Notes under the pieces: generated by a model
What the model was told of the DNA's origin: nothing
The model's input: only the letters and a program-made list of their open reading frames with translations
The model's database searches: none
Made by a program: the position numbers and the translations under genes
NCBI GenBank assembly: GCA_016795065.1
Contig: JAEUIU010000024.1
Coordinates: 1-40,876, forward strand
Length of the DNA stretch: 40,876 bases
Origin: Phycisphaerae bacterium
GTDB lineage: Bacteria > Planctomycetota > Phycisphaerae > Phycisphaerales > SM1A02
Reading direction: 5' to 3'
Part shown: piece by piece, positions 7,569 to 16,624 of the stretch
Numbering within the stretch: the first letter of the stretch is position 1
Layout of the letters: each line of letters starts with the position of its first letter

Positions 7569-10241
7569 ATGCGAACGCTCGCCACGGCACTCGTCACCGT
7601 CGTCCTTGTCGGACCGCTTCAATCTGCCATCGCTTCGGCGTTTCCCCTGGCCACCGGATCGACGGCCACGACCCTTCCGGAGAAACAGGAGCAGGAGTCA
7701 CCTCCTCTCGACGCCACACGATCGATTCCAGGCCTAGGTGCCGAAGCCGAGGCCGGTTTCGATAGCCTCGCTATTCCGACCATTCGGGCCGCCACGTTTG
7801 AGGACGCCCTTCGAGTCCAAGGATTTGTCCATGCCCAAGAGCGGTTTGCACAGATGGACCTCATGCGGCGATTTGCCGCTGGCGAGTTGGCGGAGATTGC
7901 CTCGGCGCTGGCGCTTTCGATCGACCGCCAGCAGCGTCCCATGCGACTTCGCGCCGTCGCGCGTGCGGCGTACGAACGCCTGGAAGAGCGCGATCGCGTG
8001 CTCTTGGATGCCTACACAGCCGGCGTGAATGCGGGAATCGGAGCACTCGCGGCCCCCCCTCCGGAGTACGGGTTCCTGAAGGCGCCACTCACACCCTGGC
8101 GATCGGAGGATTGCCTGCTGATCGGGCTCTCGATGGCAGCGATGCTGAACGATTCGGCCCGCATCGAGATCGAGTGGGCTGCGGTGAAGGAGAATCTGTC
8201 CCAGCCACTTATAGACTTTCTGAGGCCCCGAATCTCCCAATGGGACACACCGGTTCTTCTGGACTCCGAAGAGGCCCGCGCCAACGCACGGGTGGAAATC
8301 CCGGGACCAGACGTCGTCGACACCCGCGTTCTATCGACGAACTCCGGGACGTCACCAGCGGCATCCGCAACGTCCCCTGACCGAGCCGGGAACACCCCTG
8401 GGCACATGGTCGCCTCCCGACCGTCGTTCCGACTGGCCCCGTGGCTAGAACCTGGTGCGCAACGCGATCCGCTCGATGAACCACCTCCCATTGGATCCAA
8501 TGGGTGGGTCATTGGAGGTGAACGCACCAAGGACCACCGAGCGATCCTTGTCAACGACATGCACCTCCAGATCACGGTGCCCGGTATCTGGTACCGAGTC
8601 TCCTTGGAGTACACCGAACCGACGGTCAGCCGAGCCACCGATCGCGCGACCGAGCCTGCCGGCACCGCCGAGCCGGAGTCGCGAACCACTCGTCGCTTGG
8701 AAGGCATCAGCTTGCCGGGTGTACCTGGGCTGATCAGTGGTTCCACAGGACGCGTCGCATGGGGATTCACCAACGTCGAGGCCGACTTCATCGACTTTGT
8801 GGTGGTGGAAACCGATCCCGCGGATCCTTCGAAGTACCTCGTTCCGGGCGGCAGCGAACCGTTCACGATCGAACGAGAGACGTTGTCCGCGTTGGGTGGA
8901 ACGGAAGAGATTCTCGAGGTTCGAGTGACGCGTTGGGGACCGATCGTCGCGACGAGCCACGACGGGCGCCCGTTGGCAATCGTCTGGACGGCGATGCAGC
9001 CGGGAGGGTTGGACCTAGACCTCCTTCGCATGCGCGACGCCCGAAACCTCGATGACGCGTTGGCCATCGCCCGAGCTTGGCGTGGCCCACAACAGAACGT
9101 GCTCATCGCGGACTCAGAGGGAAACATCGGCTGGACCATCGCTGGCTACCTCCCTTCCCGAAGTGGTTTCGACGGTACCTATCCCACCAGTTGGTCGAAC
9201 GGAACGTGCCGTTGGAATGGCGAGCGCGACGAGTCGGAGCGGCCGGAACTCCGGAATCCAGCGAATGGAATCATCGTCACTGCGAACCAGCGGACAATGC
9301 CTCTATCGATCGCGGACAGTTTCGGACGCATGTGGGCGCCTCCCGAGCGTGCCCACCGAATTCGGGAACTGGCCTTGGCAGCAGCACCTTTGGATGAACA
9401 GGCCTGCGCGGCCATCCAATTGGATGTGCAAAGTGCGCGATTCATGGCATGGCGCGACCGCCTTGTCCCGGCCCTCGAACAAGCGACAGCCCGCACAGCA
9501 TCCCCACCGCCAGATAACCCGGCTCAGGCTACGGCCAAAGCGCCGCAATCAAACTCGGACACCACCAAGCGGACGAGTGCGCTCCTGAAGCTCCTGCGCG
9601 ATTGGAACGGCGAGGCTTCGGTTGATACGAAGGCGATGGGAGTCATTCGAGGCACCCGGAGCCGGATCGTCGACGCCGTCAGCAAGTCCCTGGTGGAAGC
9701 GGTCCTGGCCCGCCGCTTCCCGGATCTCGCGCCGAAGGACCGTGCGACCCAAGCTGCAGCGATGCCCCGAGGTTGGATCAGCGATGAATCGATCCTACGA
9801 ATCCTCGACGAGCATCCCGCTCACCTCCTTCCTCCCGGCATCACGTCATGGAACGACCTCCTGGTTGATGCAACGCTTGCCGCCGCCCAGGCATCGCGCG
9901 ATAAGAACGGTCTGGCGCCGTGGGGGTCGCTCAATGCAAGCCAGTTCGCACACCCCCTCGCTCGAGCGATGCCGCTTTTGGCAAGTAGCTTCAGCATTCC
10001 AGCGCACGACCAGCCAGGACACACAACGACCGTGCGAGTGGCTGCCCCGACCTTCGGAGCCAGTGACCGTTTGATCGTGAGTCCGGGGCGAGAGGCCGAG
10101 GCGCTCATCGCAACGCCGACAGGCCAGAGCGCGAATCCAACGAGCAAGCACTACCGCGATCTGCACGAGTCGTGGCGCCGCGGGGAGTACCTTCCACTCC
10201 GCACCGGTGCTCAGACATCGGTGATCCGGTTCCGACCCTGA
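7569..10241 (+). CDS. Penicillin acylase family N-terminal-nucleophile hydrolase
   Basis: This 890-residue protein begins with a signal peptide (MRTLATALVTVVLVGPLQSA to about ASA), so it acts in the periplasm or outside. The alpha-chain part carries DALRVQGFVHAQERFAQMDLMRR, a family signature. The self-cleavage site is GSNGWVIGGERT: Ser310, after Gly309, would become the catalytic N-terminal nucleophile of the beta chain. A downstream LVNDMHLQ segment and a Gly/Pro-rich GISLPGVPGLISGSTGRVAWGFTNVEAD stretch match the beta subunit core. Members hydrolyse amide bonds in penicillins, acyl-homoserine lactones or other N-acyl compounds, and the natural substrate cannot be told here. A proline/serine-rich spacer (about residues 255-308) precedes the cleavage point. 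The length fits the family (about 750-850) plus insertions. It appears to be a single-gene unit. Confidence 0.92.
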   Translation: MRTLATALVTVVLVGPLQSAIASAFPLATGSTATTLPEKQEQESPPLDATRSIPGLGAEAEAGFDSLAIPTIRAATFEDALRVQGFVHAQERFAQMDLMRRFAAGELAEIASALALSIDRQQRPMRLRAVARAAYERLEERDRVLLDAYTAGVNAGIGALAAPPPEYGFLKAPLTPWRSEDCLLIGLSMAAMLNDSARIEIEWAAVKENLSQPLIDFLRPRISQWDTPVLLDSEEARANARVEIPGPDVVDTRVLSTNSGTSPAASATSPDRAGNTPGHMVASRPSFRLAPWLEPGAQRDPLDEPPPIGSNGWVIGGERTKDHRAILVNDMHLQITVPGIWYRVSLEYTEPTVSRATDRATEPAGTAEPESRTTRRLEGISLPGVPGLISGSTGRVAWGFTNVEADFIDFVVVETDPADPSKYLVPGGSEPFTIERETLSALGGTEEILEVRVTRWGPIVATSHDGRPLAIVWTAMQPGGLDLDLLRMRDARNLDDALAIARAWRGPQQNVLIADSEGNIGWTIAGYLPSRSGFDGTYPTSWSNGTCRWNGERDESERPELRNPANGIIVTANQRTMPLSIADSFGRMWAPPERAHRIRELALAAAPLDEQACAAIQLDVQSARFMAWRDRLVPALEQATARTASPPPDNPAQATAKAPQSNSDTTKRTSALLKLLRDWNGEASVDTKAMGVIRGTRSRIVDAVSKSLVEAVLARRFPDLAPKDRATQAAAMPRGWISDESILRILDEHPAHLLPPGITSWNDLLVDATLAAAQASRDKNGLAPWGSLNASQFAHPLARAMPLLASSFSIPAHDQPGHTTTVRVAAPTFGASDRLIVSPGREAEALIATPTGQSANPTSKHYRDLHESWRRGEYLPLRTGAQTSVIRFRP

Positions 10242-10623
10242 CCTGTTGCATGTGAACACACCATCAATTGGATTGGCCTCCTAGCACTAGGTCGCCCATG
10301 AGCTTCTTCTGCGGCCGAGCGGAGGGAAAGGCAGAGTTCCCCTCTCAAAGTGGAAGCTTCAACGAAGCAGCATCCGCAGCGATACGAGCGAGCTGCGGCG
10401 ACGAAGCAGCCGGCCCTTCCCTTCGTCCGCAACCCGCATGACTTTCGCCACGGGCTGCTCACGCCGGTTTCGTACGGCTCTATGGATGAAGCCCGAACGG
10501 GGCAGGACGCCGCGCCCTTTGACGGTGCACTGCACGGATCACAGGAATCCTGCGAACGACTTTGCACGCGCAATCGCGGCGAGACGCCCTGCCCTCTTCG
10601 CTACTGCATGGACTCAGTCGAGC
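10242..10623. other. Gene-free stretch with a dispersed-repeat copy
   Basis: No supported gene is present between the acylase stop and the dockerin-tailed lipoprotein stop (the two genes converge). It carries a 71-bp dispersed repeat (10317-10387, minus) and a 17-bp motif ACTTTCGCCACGGGCTG (10441-10457, plus), both of which recur near 22.1 kb. Confidence 0.6.
10317..10387 (-). repeat. Dispersed 71-bp repeat, copy A
   Basis: The reverse complement begins TCGTATCGCTGCGGAT and ends TTTCCCTCCGCTC. It matches 22104-22174 at 65 of 71 positions by eye, with no gaps. In the reading frame that is open in both copies, five of the six differences change the amino acid, so the similarity is not maintained as protein. 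It lies downstream of the acylase gene, in a non-coding gap, like the other copy. Confidence 0.8.
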
Positions 10624-11745
10624 CTACATGCCGTAGCGATCTCGCCAAGCACTGACGAATCGCTGGGCGTCTGCGGCGTCGAAGTCACCATCCAGGTCGA
10701 CGTCACGGAGATCGATCCCGTCGAGCGGCTCGGTCGTCCAGTACGCCACCCAATCAAGGTCATCGACCTCTTGGTCGCCATTCCAGTCAGCGATGCCGGG
10801 CGCTGGCGGGATGATCTCGGTCGCCGAGTATCGCACGCGATCGAGAGCGAGTCCCGTACCAGTCAGAGGCAGGCGCACCCAGACCACCGGCGGTACGAGC
10901 ACGCCCAAACGCTCGTCCGCGACGACACTCATCCGCAATTCGACAAGCCCGTCGTCGCGTCCGACGGAGAGTCGCGAAAGGCCATCCGGATCGGCCAGTC
11001 GCATCGAGAGGCCACTCTCCCCGACAGCCCAACGAAGCGACGCATCGGAGATCGTGAACCCGTCGGCCTGCTGCGCACCGAGTTCAAGCGAGCCCGTGAT
11101 CGTTCCCGAGAGCGAAACTCCCAGGGCGTCAAGCGAGAACCCGCCCTCCTCCAGGGTCAGCGTCGTCGTGCGATTCTCAATCGGGGGACGAATGGCCAAT
11201 GTAGGTGTGAAGATCGCTCCGTAGGAGCCCCGATCAGGAACCCACTTCCCTTGAAGAGCGAGTCGGTCCTCCCTCGCGAACGGCACGCCAACCGCCCACT
11301 TCGTCCCATCAGGCAAGGCTGCAGTCATCGGACACTCTCCACCAGGAAGACTTGATGTCATCCCGCGGAGGATCTCCATGATGCTGCGAGCAAGCTCCTC
11401 GTTGTCGGCGATGCACGCCTGATACCACTGGAGAATGAGTGTCCCTGTCTCGAGCCGCCACTCCTTCACCGAGTCGAAGCAGGCGACGGCCTCGGCAGGG
11501 TCAAGCTCCGCGATCTCCTTGCAGCACGCAAACGCCTGATCGTGGTACTTGTCGGCCATCTTCTCCATTTCGCGCTGCCCATCGCCGCAGCAGCCGGCGA
11601 GAAGTGCTGCACCGAAAAGCACGGAACCAGTGCTCCCCACCGAGCCGACCAGCTGCGATCGGTGTCGATCCTCACACGGGCTTCTGCCGCCCGCTCTTGG
11701 CATCGACGACGCGCCATCACTCGGCATCTTTCCCTTTGCCATCAT
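10624..11745 (-). CDS. Lipoprotein with dockerin-like C-terminal tail
   Basis: This is a 373-residue protein. The ATG pair at 11745/11742 is preceded by an excellent SD, AAGGAGG, about 6 bases upstream, which decides the start against the longer frame to 11784. The N-terminal export signal is unusual: a polar stretch of about 35 residues, then SVGSTGSVLFGAALLAGC with a lipobox LLAGC. The region after the lipobox has several Cys residues (CCGDG, FACCKEI, VACFDSV, YQACIAD), suggesting disulfides. The middle is beta-rich, with TLAIRPPIENRTTTLTLEEGG. The C-terminus holds two dockerin-type Ca-binding repeats, DWNGDQEVDDLDWVAY and DVDLDGDFDAADAQRFVSAW, as is common in Phycisphaerae surface proteins. 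The specific function is unknown. Confidence 0.8.
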   Translation of the reverse strand: MMAKGKMPSDGASSMPRAGGRSPCEDRHRSQLVGSVGSTGSVLFGAALLAGCCGDGQREMEKMADKYHDQAFACCKEIAELDPAEAVACFDSVKEWRLETGTLILQWYQACIADNEELARSIMEILRGMTSSLPGGECPMTAALPDGTKWAVGVPFAREDRLALQGKWVPDRGSYGAIFTPTLAIRPPIENRTTTLTLEEGGFSLDALGVSLSGTITGSLELGAQQADGFTISDASLRWAVGESGLSMRLADPDGLSRLSVGRDDGLVELRMSVVADERLGVLVPPVVWVRLPLTGTGLALDRVRYSATEIIPPAPGIADWNGDQEVDDLDWVAYWTTEPLDGIDLRDVDLDGDFDAADAQRFVSAWRDRYGM

Positions 11746-11947
11746 GGCTACCTCCTTGCGAGCCGCGAATCGGCGCGGTGACACCGCCGAGCGCAGGCCC
11801 CTCAGCCCGCACGCGTTGGATCCGCGGCTCGATCATTGTGAAGGCCCGCGTTCCTTCGCGAGCCTGTGGCCAAACTACCGCGCCAAACGAGGGGGCCGCA
11901 GTTTCTAGGCATTTTTCCCATGAAGTTGCGCACTGTGGATAAGTGAA

Positions 11948-11978
11948 CAACGGCCACCGATTGGATCAGTGACCGTTG
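11948..11978 (-). terminator. Hairpin downstream of the SHOCT lipoprotein gene
   Basis: CAACGGCCACCGA and TCAGTGACCGTTG form a 13-bp stem with two G-U pairs and a 5-base loop, about 75 bp past the stop at 12052. On the minus strand it is followed by TTCACTTATCC, only weakly U-rich, so it is a probable but not classical terminator. The rest of the 306-bp gap (11746-12051) holds the upstream region of the lipoprotein gene at 11745 and one isolated DnaA-box-like 9-mer (11934-11942). Confidence 0.5.
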
Positions 11979-12051
11979 CCGATGCTCCTCTGTGTTCACA
12001 AAGAGCCTGCGACCTGTCGTGCGGCCGCTCATTTCCATCATGGTGCCGGCA

Positions 12052-12297
12052 TCACGACGGCATGCCTGAGTCGCGCATCACTTGCTTGCGCATCGACTCG
12101 TACTCGCTCTCGGAGATCGCTCCGGATTCGAGCGCCTTCTTGAGGTCGATCAGTTCCTGGCCGGCCGTTGGCGAAGGAGCCCGATGGGACGTTCCGCCGA
12201 CGAGGACGCAGCCAGCGAGCGAGCCGAGAGCTACTGCAAGTCCTGCGGCAGTGACCAGACGGGTTGCAATGTGAAGAGTCCGATGGGGAGTTGTCAT
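12052..12297 (-). CDS. Small lipoprotein with SHOCT-like domain
   Basis: This is an 81-residue protein. It has a signal peptide with lipobox, HIATRLVTAAGLAVALGSLAGC, and then a short linker (VLVGGTSHRAPSP). A C-terminal helical hairpin follows, QELIDLKKALESGAISESEYESMRKQVM, which fits the SHOCT pattern (short C-terminal oligomerisation domain with the LxxLxxxGxISxxEYxxxK core). Such domains probably mediate oligomerisation. The start at 12297 is chosen because the n-region is short and basic. A longer frame exists up to 12441, with another ATG at 12345, but its added sequence is Arg/Ser-rich and not signal-like. No SD is seen. It is alone between two hairpins. Confidence 0.72.
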   Translation of the reverse strand: MTTPHRTLHIATRLVTAAGLAVALGSLAGCVLVGGTSHRAPSPTAGQELIDLKKALESGAISESEYESMRKQVMRDSGMPS

Positions 12298-12448
12298 GAT
12301 GGGAATCCGATGGGACAGGGACAGAGATAGGGACCGAAACGGCATTGCCTTTCTGCGCCGCTTTCGACCATGCGTTTGAGGCCGTCGCCCGACCCCACTG
12401 TAAGCCCGGCCATTCCCATCAGAAGAAAACTCTCGTGCCACGACGACA

Positions 12449-12479
12449 ACGACGGCCCGAATTTGGATCGGGCCGTCGT
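12449..12479 (-). terminator. Hairpin in the 333-bp gap between carbonic anhydrase and SHOCT genes
   Basis: ACGACGGCCCGA and TCGGGCCGTCGT make a perfect 12-bp stem with loop ATTTGGA. It is about 150 bp downstream of the carbonic anhydrase stop and upstream of the SHOCT lipoprotein, so it probably ends the former transcript. There is no clear U-tract on either side. Nothing else gene-like is seen in 12298-12630. Confidence 0.5.
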
Positions 12480-12630
12480 CGTGGATCGTGAAGGAGGCAG
12501 CTTGGAGAGGAGCGGGCGTGCCCCAAGGGCCGTAGCGACTCTCAGCCTCGGCCTGAGCGTCGAACGAAGCGGCGGGCCCGCTTGGGACGTCGTTCTCGGC
12601 TCGGCGTTGTGCTCGAATCGGGACGGGCGA

Positions 12631-13740
12631 TTAGTGCTCGACGTGCTCGCTTGTTGACGGTCCGACCTCGGCCGTTCGGGCCGGTGTGGCGGTCGACGGC
12701 GAGAGCTCCGGGAGAAGGTCCACTTCACCTGTCTCGAGGTCGTAGATCGCTCCGACCACTCGAACCCCCTTGTTGCTGACGGCTTCCGCCAGGACGGGGC
12801 CGCACTTCTGGAGAGCCAGAACCGTGCGTTGGACATTGCGAATGACCGCAGCACGAACCGGATCGCCTTGGGCGGACTTGGTCTCGGCGACGGCGGGCAT
12901 GATCGAGCTCACCACCTCGGGCAGATGCCCGGGAAGGTCGGACGCCTGCTTGCCGGCGCTGCTGGTGTCGACCGCTGCCTTGACAGCGCCGCACTTGGAA
13001 TGCCCCATGACGACAATCAGCTTCGATCCGAGGTGATCGACCGCGTACTCGATGGAGCCAAGCGACGCGTCATCGGCGGTGTTGCCGGCCACGCGGACGA
13101 CAAAGAGGTCGCCGAGCTCCTGGTCGAACACCAGTTCCGGGGGAACGCGCGAGTCGGCACAGGAGAGGATGATGGCGAAGGGGTGCTGTCCACCGGCAAG
13201 TTCCGCTCGGCGCTGGACGTCGCGCTTGGTGAGGTCGTCCATGTTGTGGGCGAAACGAGCGTTGCCTTCGATGAGCCGACGCAGCGATTCGTCCGGGCTC
13301 ACGCTCGCTTGGGAATCGGAATGCCCGTGGGCCGACTGCTCCTGACCGGACGTAGGCTTGGCGGGCTCGGCCGCGTCATGCGCGTCGTGGGTATCCGACT
13401 TGTTCGCATCCGTTGCAGGGGCCGCCTTCGTAGGGGCCGCGTGCGAGTCCTGCGTTTCGGCGGTTTCCTTGGAAGCGTGATCTTCGTTCCCATGGGAGCC
13501 GGCGCCCTCGTGCTTTGCCGCCTCGGACGCCGGGGCCTTCGTTGCGGGTTTCGTTGTCTTGCCCCCCGTCGCGGGCGCCTTGGGCGGCGACGCAGCAGGC
13601 TTCTCCGGCTTGGAGGGCGGAGCGTGCGGATCGCCGGCGAGTGAAACGGCTGTGAGTGCACTGCAAGCGACGAGGGCAGCGAGGCCGATCCGCCGGGCGA
13701 GGACGGTCGAATAGGACGACGTGGAAGTGCGATGAGGCAT
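12631..13740 (-). CDS. Exported beta-class carbonic anhydrase with long His-containing linker
   Basis: This is a 369-residue protein. The ATG at 13740 has GGAG 4 bases upstream. A signal peptide (ARRIGLAALVACSALTAVSLAG) is followed by about 110 residues of Lys/Ala/Pro-rich low-complexity sequence that becomes His/Asp-rich (DTHDAHDAAEP, SAHGHSDSQ). The beta-carbonic anhydrase domain begins near residue 148 (SPDESLRRLIEGNARF). The zinc site is complete: Cys194, Asp196 and Arg198 of CADSR, then His247 and Cys250 of GHSKCG. The enzyme interconverts CO2 and bicarbonate. Export is unusual, since most bacterial beta enzymes are cytoplasmic; the linker may tether the domain or bind metal. After the catalytic domain there is an Asp/Glu/Thr-rich tail ending in HVEH. 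The flotillin gene lies upstream on the same strand, 156 bp away. Confidence 0.92.
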   Translation of the reverse strand: MPHRTSTSSYSTVLARRIGLAALVACSALTAVSLAGDPHAPPSKPEKPAASPPKAPATGGKTTKPATKAPASEAAKHEGAGSHGNEDHASKETAETQDSHAAPTKAAPATDANKSDTHDAHDAAEPAKPTSGQEQSAHGHSDSQASVSPDESLRRLIEGNARFAHNMDDLTKRDVQRRAELAGGQHPFAIILSCADSRVPPELVFDQELGDLFVVRVAGNTADDASLGSIEYAVDHLGSKLIVVMGHSKCGAVKAAVDTSSAGKQASDLPGHLPEVVSSIMPAVAETKSAQGDPVRAAVIRNVQRTVLALQKCGPVLAEAVSNKGVRVVGAIYDLETGEVDLLPELSPSTATPARTAEVGPSTSEHVEH

Positions 13741-13896
13741 GCACTCCGGATCGGCGGATTTGGCTTCGGTCTTGAGGATCTGTACCGATTGCATCGATCG
13801 CGCCCCCCCAATCAACGGTCGATCGACGGCGGCCACTCCCCGACGCTGGACCAAGATGAACTCGGCCCGGACCTGCGTCGTCGGGCGGTTCGGGGA

Positions 13897-15666
13897 TCAG
13901 CGGCCCCGTTCTGGTCCCCGTTCTGGTCCCCGTTCTGGTTTGGCTTCCGAACGACCGTCACCCTTCGACTCCAACCTTGGTTCGGAGTTCCTGGCAGACC
14001 GGGCGTCCGCGTCCTGATCGTGCACCTTGCCCAGCGCCGCCGGGAGTTCAATGCCGGCCTGCCGAGCCAACTCGTGAAGTCGCGGGAGGCTGTTCACGAG
14101 CCCCGAAAGGAAGTCGCTCGTCGCGTTCCGTCCGTCCTTCGAAGTCCCGGTGTCCCACACGGTGATCTTGTCGATCTTGAGCGATGAAATGGCCTTCACC
14201 TGCTCGGCGACCAGTTTCGGTAGCTGTTCGATGAGAAGGAGCGTCGGGCCCACCTGCGGGTCGGTACCGCAACTCTCGATGAGCTTGCGGTAGCCATCGG
14301 CCTTTGCCTCGAGCACCATCCGCATGCCTTCAGCTTCGGCTTGGAACTTGGCAAGAATCGCGTCGGCCTCGCCCTTCGCCTCGATGCGTCGCTTTTCGGC
14401 CTCGGCGCCTGCGGCGATTTCGATTCGCTTCTTCTCGATCTCCTGCGGCGCCACCAATTCCTTGGCCATGCGAGCAAGTTCCTGTTCTCGCTCGGCGATC
14501 AGGATGGATTCCATGGCCTTGGCCGATGCGACCTCGCGGCGGCGGCGGCTGTCGGCCTCGACCTCACCAAGTTGGGCCTGGGCCTGGGCCATCTTGGCTC
14601 GAGCGAGATTCTCACCCGTCACGGCGGTCGCTTCCGCATCGGCGACGCGCACACGCTGCTCCTGTTCGGCTGTCTTCTTCGACGCGACCGCCTCAGCCTG
14701 CCGTTGTGCGATGTTCACTTCCCGATCGCGCTGGGCCGACACCTCGGCGGCGACGGCCTGCGCCTCAAGGCCGGCAAGCACCGCACGCTGCTGGCTTTCG
14801 GCCTGCTTCTTGCCCTGCTCCGCTTCGGCCTTGGTCATCGAGACGCTGACCTCGCGCTCGCGGAGGGCTAACGCCTCGCCCATCGCCCCGTCGCGCTCCT
14901 GCTGGGCGACCTCGACCTTGGCTCGGTTGATCGCCTCGGCGGCGGCCCGCTTGCCGATCGCCTCGATGTAGCCACTCTCGTCGGTGATGTCGCGAACGTT
15001 CACGTTGATCAGCTCAAGCCCGATCTTGTTGATCTCCTGGGCGACGTTCTCGTTGATGAGCTTCATGAACTTCTCGCGGTCCTTGTTGATCTCCTCGATC
15101 GTCAAGGTCGCGATGACCAGGCGCAACTGGCCGAGAATGATGTCCTGGGCCTGGTCGCGAATCTGTTGGGTGGAGAGATTCAGGAGCCGTTCCGCCGCGT
15201 TGTTCATGAGTACCGGATCGGTCGAGACGCCCACGGTGAAGGTCGCCGGCGAGTTCACGCGAATGTTGTTCAGCGACAGCGCACCCGACAAGGGGATGTC
15301 GATGACCATGGGTTCAAGCGAGAGATAGGCCCAATCCTGGATGAGCGGCCAGACCAGGGCGCCGCCGCCGTGCATGCACCGGCTCGCTCGTCCGCTTCCG
15401 ACGCGTCCGTAGATCACGAGAATTCGGTTTGAAGGACATCGCCGATAGCGTCGCGCGAAGAAGATTGCGGGGCTGACGATCACCAGGATCGCCGCGAACC
15501 CGAGGCCGAGCCAGATCATCGCCCGCTGGTCGCCCTTCGGAAGGACACCCGCGACGGGCAAAGCGATGGACTCGACGAGGCCACCCAATCGACCGACCGC
15601 GGCGCCCGTCCAGGTGCCGGCCGAGCGTGCCATTGTCTCGATCCATGCCGTGAACTCCGCTCCCAT
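13897..15666 (-). CDS. Flotillin family (SPFH domain) membrane protein
   Basis: This 589-residue protein has a GGAGGAG SD just before the ATG. There is an N-terminal segment of about 48 residues, then a membrane span (MIWLGLGFAAILVIVSPAIFFARR, about 49-72). The SPFH domain follows (RILVIYGRVGSGR through VNVRDITDESGYIEAIGKRAAAEAINRAK). After that comes a very long Ala/Glu/Gln/Lys coiled coil of the flotillin type (to about 480) and a C-terminal region with LLIEQLPKLVAEQVKAISSLKIDKITVWD, the conserved flotillin end. Bacterial flotillins (FloT/YuaG) scaffold membrane microdomains. The gene follows an NfeD-like gene after 51 bp, the conserved yuaF-yuaG arrangement. The last residues, PERGPERGPERGR, are encoded by a 12-bp tandem array. 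Confidence 0.92.
   Translation of the reverse strand: MGAEFTAWIETMARSAGTWTGAAVGRLGGLVESIALPVAGVLPKGDQRAMIWLGLGFAAILVIVSPAIFFARRYRRCPSNRILVIYGRVGSGRASRCMHGGGALVWPLIQDWAYLSLEPMVIDIPLSGALSLNNIRVNSPATFTVGVSTDPVLMNNAAERLLNLSTQQIRDQAQDIILGQLRLVIATLTIEEINKDREKFMKLINENVAQEINKIGLELINVNVRDITDESGYIEAIGKRAAAEAINRAKVEVAQQERDGAMGEALALREREVSVSMTKAEAEQGKKQAESQQRAVLAGLEAQAVAAEVSAQRDREVNIAQRQAEAVASKKTAEQEQRVRVADAEATAVTGENLARAKMAQAQAQLGEVEADSRRRREVASAKAMESILIAEREQELARMAKELVAPQEIEKKRIEIAAGAEAEKRRIEAKGEADAILAKFQAEAEGMRMVLEAKADGYRKLIESCGTDPQVGPTLLLIEQLPKLVAEQVKAISSLKIDKITVWDTGTSKDGRNATSDFLSGLVNSLPRLHELARQAGIELPAALGKVHDQDADARSARNSEPRLESKGDGRSEAKPERGPERGPERGR
13904..13939 (-). repeat. 12-bp tandem array, 3 units, at the flotillin C-terminus
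   Basis: Three perfect units of CCCCGTTCTGGT (plus strand) lie just inside the stop of the flotillin gene and encode the repeated tetrapeptide GPER. The period is a multiple of three, so the frame is kept. Confidence 0.9.
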
Positions 15667-15717
15667 GGTCTCCTCCTCGCGGCCGTCGTGCGGCCCGCGA
15701 TCGTGATGAGCAAACTG

Positions 15718-16335
15718 TTAGGCACGCCGTACGGTGAGCGTGTTGTCCGGATTGGCCCGAACGATGATCACGCGAGTCCTCGTGGGCAGTTCGGCCCCCT
15801 CGGAGACGGCGTAGACAAATCGCTGTCGATCCCCCACCACGGCCCGAACTTGGCCTTGCCCCTGACCAGCGGCGGGGACGATTGAATAGACCTCGGCCTC
15901 GCGGCCGACCAAGTCGCCGATCGAGACGTTGCCACTGGACTGGAGCCTCCGAGACGCCCGGAGCATGACCACGCTCATGGCTAGGAACACGAGTCCGGTC
16001 CCGGTGCCGACCAGGGCGCTGAGCCCCGGCGAGAGATCCGCACCGCGATAGCCGCCAAGCCCAGCCCATCCGAAGCCCATCAGGAAGGTGAGGACGCCTT
16101 GGATGGAGATGGTCGTTGCGGCGATGTCGTTGTGGGCTCCGACGTCCGATGAGTGATCCGCGCCGCTCCCGCCATCGTGCCCCCCCACATCACCACCACT
16201 GGCGTCGCCGCCATGATCGGCCCCGGAGAAGCTGGCCAAAGCCAGTCGCACGAGGAAGCCGCCGGTGCCGACGATCGCAGGTACCGTGAACCACGTCGCG
16301 GCCCCATCGAAGAAGAGTTCCGTTACGGATGCCAT
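15718..16335 (-). CDS. NfeD/YuaF-like membrane protein, flotillin partner
   Basis: This 205-residue protein starts at the ATG at 16335, the first that gives a sensible membrane topology; the longer frame to 16587 is not signal-like. Hydrophobic spans are seen at about 15-35 (FTVPAIVGTGGFLVRLALASF), 76-95 (ISIQGVLTFLMGFGWAGLGG) and 108-125 (LVGTGTGLVFLAMSVVML). Between the first two lies a Gly/Asp/His-rich loop (GADHGGDASGGDVGGHDGG and on). The C-terminal 70 residues (SIGDLVGREAEVYSIVP.. to RVIIVRANPDNTLTVRR) match the soluble OB-fold of NfeD-type proteins, which accompany flotillins in many bacteria. It lies 51 bp upstream of the flotillin gene and is probably co-transcribed with it. The tRNA gene lies further upstream on the same strand. 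Confidence 0.82.
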   Translation of the reverse strand: MASVTELFFDGAATWFTVPAIVGTGGFLVRLALASFSGADHGGDASGGDVGGHDGGSGADHSSDVGAHNDIAATTISIQGVLTFLMGFGWAGLGGYRGADLSPGLSALVGTGTGLVFLAMSVVMLRASRRLQSSGNVSIGDLVGREAEVYSIVPAAGQGQGQVRAVVGDRQRFVYAVSEGAELPTRTRVIIVRANPDNTLTVRRA

Positions 16336-16624
16336 CCGATCCCCGCGAGCCTCTCGATTCCCCGTGGTCGCCGCAACGACGCCCGAACCGGGGAGAGCCA
16401 ACCGCCGTGTGGCGGACGCCGCATGGGCATCCGCGACCGGATCACCGACGTGGTGATCGGGCGGAGCATAATGAGGCCCGGCCTGACCCGCCAGCACAGC
16501 CGCCGTCACGTCATCCGGAATGCGCGATCCATCGGTACGACCTCGCGGAGAATGCGTATCGCCCAACGCGCGGGAGCCACATGCCAAAAGGCCCCGTCAC
16601 GACTGATGACGAGGCCTGAAGGAG

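Noticed and set aside
10211..10573. A 120-codon minus-strand frame sharing a peptide-like stretch with a frame near 22.1 kb
   Set aside because: The likeness comes from the dispersed DNA repeat. Five of six differences are non-synonymous, so protein conservation is not supported.
11934..11942. A perfect DnaA-box 9-mer (TGTGGATAA, i.e. TTATCCACA on the minus strand)
   Set aside because: It is single, with no cluster, no AT-rich unwinding region and no dnaA/dnaN neighbours, so an origin is not supported.
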